Assembly (NCBI GenBank): GCA_034722035.1
Contig: JAYENK010000045.1
Coordinates: forward strand, 1 to 8,015
From: JAYENK01 sp034722035
GTDB taxonomy: Bacteria > Patescibacteriota > Patescibacteriia > Patescibacteriales > UBA12075
Direction of reading: 5' to 3'
Length of the DNA stretch: 8,015 nt
The notes beneath the pieces were generated by a model, which was not told the origin of the DNA, searched no databases, and saw only the letters and a list, made by a program, of their open reading frames with translations. Below, in pieces: positions 6,798 to 8,015 of the stretch. How positions within the stretch are numbered: the stretch's first letter is position 1; every line of letters begins with the position of its first letter. The translations under genes and the position numbers were made by a program.

Positions 6798-6851
6798 CCT
6801 CGTCCTTTTGTCGAATACTTTTGTATTGGATAAAAAGATGAGGGTTTTTTG
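6798..6851 (+). terminator. Intrinsic terminator of the T-box leader
   Basis: CCTCGTC (6798-6804) pairs with GATGAGG (6837-6843), continues after one mismatch through TTTTGTC (6806-6812) with GGATAAAA (to 6829), and is capped by AATAC (6814-6818) with GTATT (6823-6827). The stem is followed by GTTTTTTG (6844-6851). Formation uses bases also needed by the antiterminator, so uncharged tRNA would prevent it. Confidence 0.9.
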
Positions 6852-6877
6852 TTTGGTCTTTTTAATTTAAAATAATC

Positions 6878-6884
6878 AAGGAGG
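6878..6884 (+). promoter_or_regulatory. Strong ribosome-binding site AAGGAGG
   Basis: A perfect AAGGAGG ends five bases before ATG 6890. It is the best SD sequence in the window and points to 6890, not 6970, as the main translation start after the T-box. Confidence 0.9.
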
Positions 6885-6889
6885 AAAAA

Positions 6890-6973
6890 ATGTTAAGCGT
6901 AAAAGATTACAAAAATTACGGAAAGTCACAAATTTTTTTGCAAAAAAAGATGAAAAAAAAATTAATCGAATGA
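6890..6973 (+). CDS. 27-codon ORF: leader peptide or 5' part of a frameshifted gene
   Basis: ATG 6890 follows the perfect AAGGAGG and opens a 27-codon frame ending at TGA 6971-6973. The stop overlaps the next ATG as ATGA (6970-6973). The product MLSVKDYKNYGKSQIFLQKK plus MKKKLIE is lysine-rich and matches nothing I recognise. The -1 frame beside it is open from 6871 into the 239-codon ORF and contains no ATG, GTG or TTG before 6970. A -1 shift at A_AAA_AAG (6943-6949) would join residues 1-20 to DEKKINR and then to the downstream protein, 266 residues in all. The alternatives are a regulatory leader peptide with translational coupling, or a base error. I favour a single protein because the RBS belongs to this start. 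Confidence 0.6.
   Translation: MLSVKDYKNYGKSQIFLQKKMKKKLIE
6943..6949 (+). other. Candidate -1 ribosomal slippery site A_AAA_AAG
   Basis: The heptamer lies in the reading frame of the 6890 ORF as ca-A AAA AAG, the same heptamer and phase as the E. coli dnaX and several IS3-type frameshift sites. A -1 slip leads directly into the open frame of the 239-codon ORF. A second slippery run, T_TTT_TTG (6934-6940), lies just upstream. A stimulatory SD is weak (GGAAAG, 6920-6925) and the downstream stem is weak (ATTAAT at 6961-6966 with its copy after 6980). Confidence 0.5.
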
Positions 6974-7689
6974 GGGGAGCAATTAATATTGTGTCAACGG
7001 TTTGTCCTGACTATCCGAACGATGGAGAAAAATTTACTTTTAGTGGAGACTTAGGAGATGACATTAGTTTGACTGCAAAAATACATTTGGATTTTGTGCC
7101 GGAATTAATTTCAGAGTTAAAAGAAAAAGGAAATGATGTTGTTTGGTATATTATAATTGCTGATTTACCGGAATTAATTGATGATCAAAAAGAATATTAT
7201 GAGCGTGTTGCTGGATCAAAAAAAGAATATTTAAGGCGATGCAGTATATCTGCAAAAAAAATAGTCAAAAGGGTGAATGGCAGCGCAAATGTATTAACTT
7301 TTTCTGATTTTTATGGCAATATGAAAATAGATTATATGGCCATTCAGAAAAAAGTCGCAGATCTTATTTTGGAAGAGTCAAAGACTGGTAGATTCAGAAC
7401 TAAATTTAATTCATTCATGATTCAGAGGAAGGAGCTAGCGGAGAAATTTAGAGGCCGTAGAATATCACAAGAAGAACTTAAAAAAGCTTCAGCGCATGGA
7501 ATGAGCCTTTATGCCACTCATGGGACATTGCTCAGGGTAATCTTTAAAGAAAAAAATCTAGTGATAATTAATCATGCTACGCCGAGTATTTGTAATTTTT
7601 TTTCTTGTAATTTCGTTAAAGATTATGTCGCCACAGCAGCAAAATCTCAAAAATTTCCAGTCGGCATTATTGATGCCGATTTGTATTAA
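6970..7689 (+). CDS. T-box-controlled protein of unknown function
   Basis: A 239-residue frame counted from ATG 6970, or the main part of a 266-residue protein started at 6890. I do not recognise the family. It looks like a soluble alpha/beta protein: hydrophobic strands at 57-64 (VVWYIIIA) and 196-201 (NLVIIN) alternate with charged helices, and no signal peptide or membrane span is seen. Segments that look conserved in character are STVCPDYP (9-16), GDLGDD (26-31), IIIADLPE (61-68), FSDFYG (111-116), YATHGTLLRV (181-190) and NHATPSICNFFSCNF (201-215). Cysteines are at 12, 91, 208 and 213. No SD precedes ATG 6970. T-box control implies a role tied to one amino acid or its tRNA: synthesis, uptake, salvage, or use of aminoacyl-tRNA. 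Cyclodipeptide-synthase and synthetase motifs were looked for and not found. Confidence 0.8.
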   Translation: MRGAINIVSTVCPDYPNDGEKFTFSGDLGDDISLTAKIHLDFVPELISELKEKGNDVVWYIIIADLPELIDDQKEYYERVAGSKKEYLRRCSISAKKIVKRVNGSANVLTFSDFYGNMKIDYMAIQKKVADLILEESKTGRFRTKFNSFMIQRKELAEKFRGRRISQEELKKASAHGMSLYATHGTLLRVIFKEKNLVIINHATPSICNFFSCNFVKDYVATAAKSQKFPVGIIDADLY

Positions 7690-7692
7690 CTA

Positions 7693-7725
7693 GCTGGGGT
7701 AGTAGAAAATACTGCCCCAGCCCTT
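7693..7725 (+). terminator. Terminator-like hairpin after the T-box gene
   Basis: GCTGGGGTAGTA (7693-7704) pairs with TACTGCCCCAGC (7710-7721), twelve pairs including one G-T, with a 5-base GAAAA loop. The following tract CCTTACTTTCT is T-rich but broken, so termination may be partial. It begins four bases after the stop codon at 7687-7689. Confidence 0.7.
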
Positions 7726-7732
7726 ACTTTCT

Positions 7733-8015
7733 ATGAATTATTTAATGAAAGTATTATCTTATAATCCCGGTTTGAATTATCAAAATAAATTTGAAGCGAT
7801 AGTTGATTTGTTGACACAAAAAAATAATCCATCCGCAAGTTATCAAATTCCGATTTATAATGAAAAATATTTTGATAATATTAAAGAGATTCATTGTTCT
7901 CAATTGTTGCGCGCAGTGCAATCAGGCGAAAGATTAATTAGAGAAGGATATTTTAAAAATGGTATTTTTATTAAAAAAGAAGTGTTTTTAAATGAAGTGT
8001 TATTTAGAAAAGAAA
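7733..8015 (+). CDS. Unrecognised protein, 5' part (cut by window end)
   Basis: ATG 7733 opens a frame that stays open for 94 codons to the last base. A second ATG at 7745 (MKVLSYNPGLNY...) is an equally possible start, and no SD precedes either. The visible part is lysine- and asparagine-rich with no signal peptide; SQLLRAVQSGERLIREGYFKNGIFIKKEV forms the most helix-like stretch, running into alternating hydrophobic residues. I do not recognise it. It follows the T-box gene by 43 bases behind a terminator-like hairpin, so it may be a separate unit or a read-through partner. Confidence 0.6.
   Translation, partial: MNYLMKVLSYNPGLNYQNKFEAIVDLLTQKNNPSASYQIPIYNEKYFDNIKEIHCSQLLRAVQSGERLIREGYFKNGIFIKKEVFLNEVLFRKE

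Larger units (their letters stand above)
6545..6851 (+). promoter_or_regulatory. T-box riboswitch (transcriptional attenuation leader)
   Basis: The hallmark T-box sequence is at 6719-6733 (AAAGGTGGTACCGCG). In the family, the bulge TGGN (here TGGT, 6724-6727) pairs with the free NCCA end of uncharged tRNA; T at the variable position predicts a tRNA with A at its discriminator. The antiterminator partner is visible: AAAGG (6719-6723) with CCTTT (6804-6808), and GCGGG (6731-6735) with CTCGT (6799-6803). That same 3' partner is the 5' arm of the terminator at 6798-6843, giving the expected either/or switch. A short stem III-like hairpin lies at 6700-6713. A classical Stem I with an AGTA-type specifier loop is not evident, so the sensed amino acid is not assigned. 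The leader starts at a promoter near 6486 and ends before the ribosome-binding site at 6878. The exact 5' limit is uncertain. Confidence 0.88.

Noticed and set aside
6890..6973. Recoding of TGA as glycine (code 25, as in Gracilibacteria/SR1)
   Set aside because: The downstream protein is in a different frame, so reading through TGA 6971-6973 would not join it, and valS ends naturally at TGA.
6970..7689. Cyclodipeptide synthase or class I synthetase fragment as the T-box target
   Set aside because: Size and T-box context invited the idea, but the GxSxxN-type motif, the YxxxE/YH pair and HIGH/KMSKS are not visible.

Overview
This AT-rich window looks like a piece of a Candidate Phyla Radiation (Patescibacteria, Parcubacteria-like) genome. 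The basis is compact essential genes on one strand with little spacing, mostly no visible Shine-Dalgarno (SD) sequence, a streamlined gene set and a variant TrpS signature. This placement is an inference from gene style, not a proven assignment. All genes use the standard code; TAA and TGA both act as stops.

Left edge (1-440): a minus-strand ORF leaves the window at base 1. Its first 16 residues look like the start of an IS30-family transposase. It is followed by gene-free DNA holding a nested palindromic element (189-330) and an AT-rich hairpin (351-381). I see no real gene between 49 and 440.

Core block (441-6471): phosphomannomutase/phosphoglucomutase (sugar-phosphate supply for surface glycans), prolipoprotein diacylglyceryl transferase Lgt (first step of lipoprotein lipidation), tryptophanyl-tRNA synthetase and valyl-tRNA synthetase. 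The first two probably share a transcript. A good extended -10 promoter (2659-2686) precedes trpS, and trpS-valS are 15 bases apart. The valS gene carries two short in-frame AT-rich repeat insertions in predicted surface loops.

Regulated block (6472-7721): after valS comes a promoter, then a leader of about 360 bases containing a T-box riboswitch. Its T-box sequence, antiterminator pairing partner and strong intrinsic terminator are all visible. The leader controls a protein I do not recognise. The start region of that gene is odd. A perfect AAGGAGG ribosome-binding site leads into a 27-codon ORF whose frame contains A_AAA_AAG, the classical bacterial -1 slippery heptamer. A -1 shift there joins it to the downstream 239-codon frame, giving one 266-residue protein. 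The alternatives are translational coupling through an ATGA overlap, or a base error in the A-runs. A terminator-like hairpin closes the unit.

Right edge (7733-8015): the 5' part of another unrecognised gene runs off the window.

The main point of interest is the T-box-controlled unknown protein with its possible programmed frameshift. It implies that a small streamlined cell senses the charging of a particular tRNA and responds by making a protein that is not an obvious synthetase, biosynthetic enzyme or transporter.
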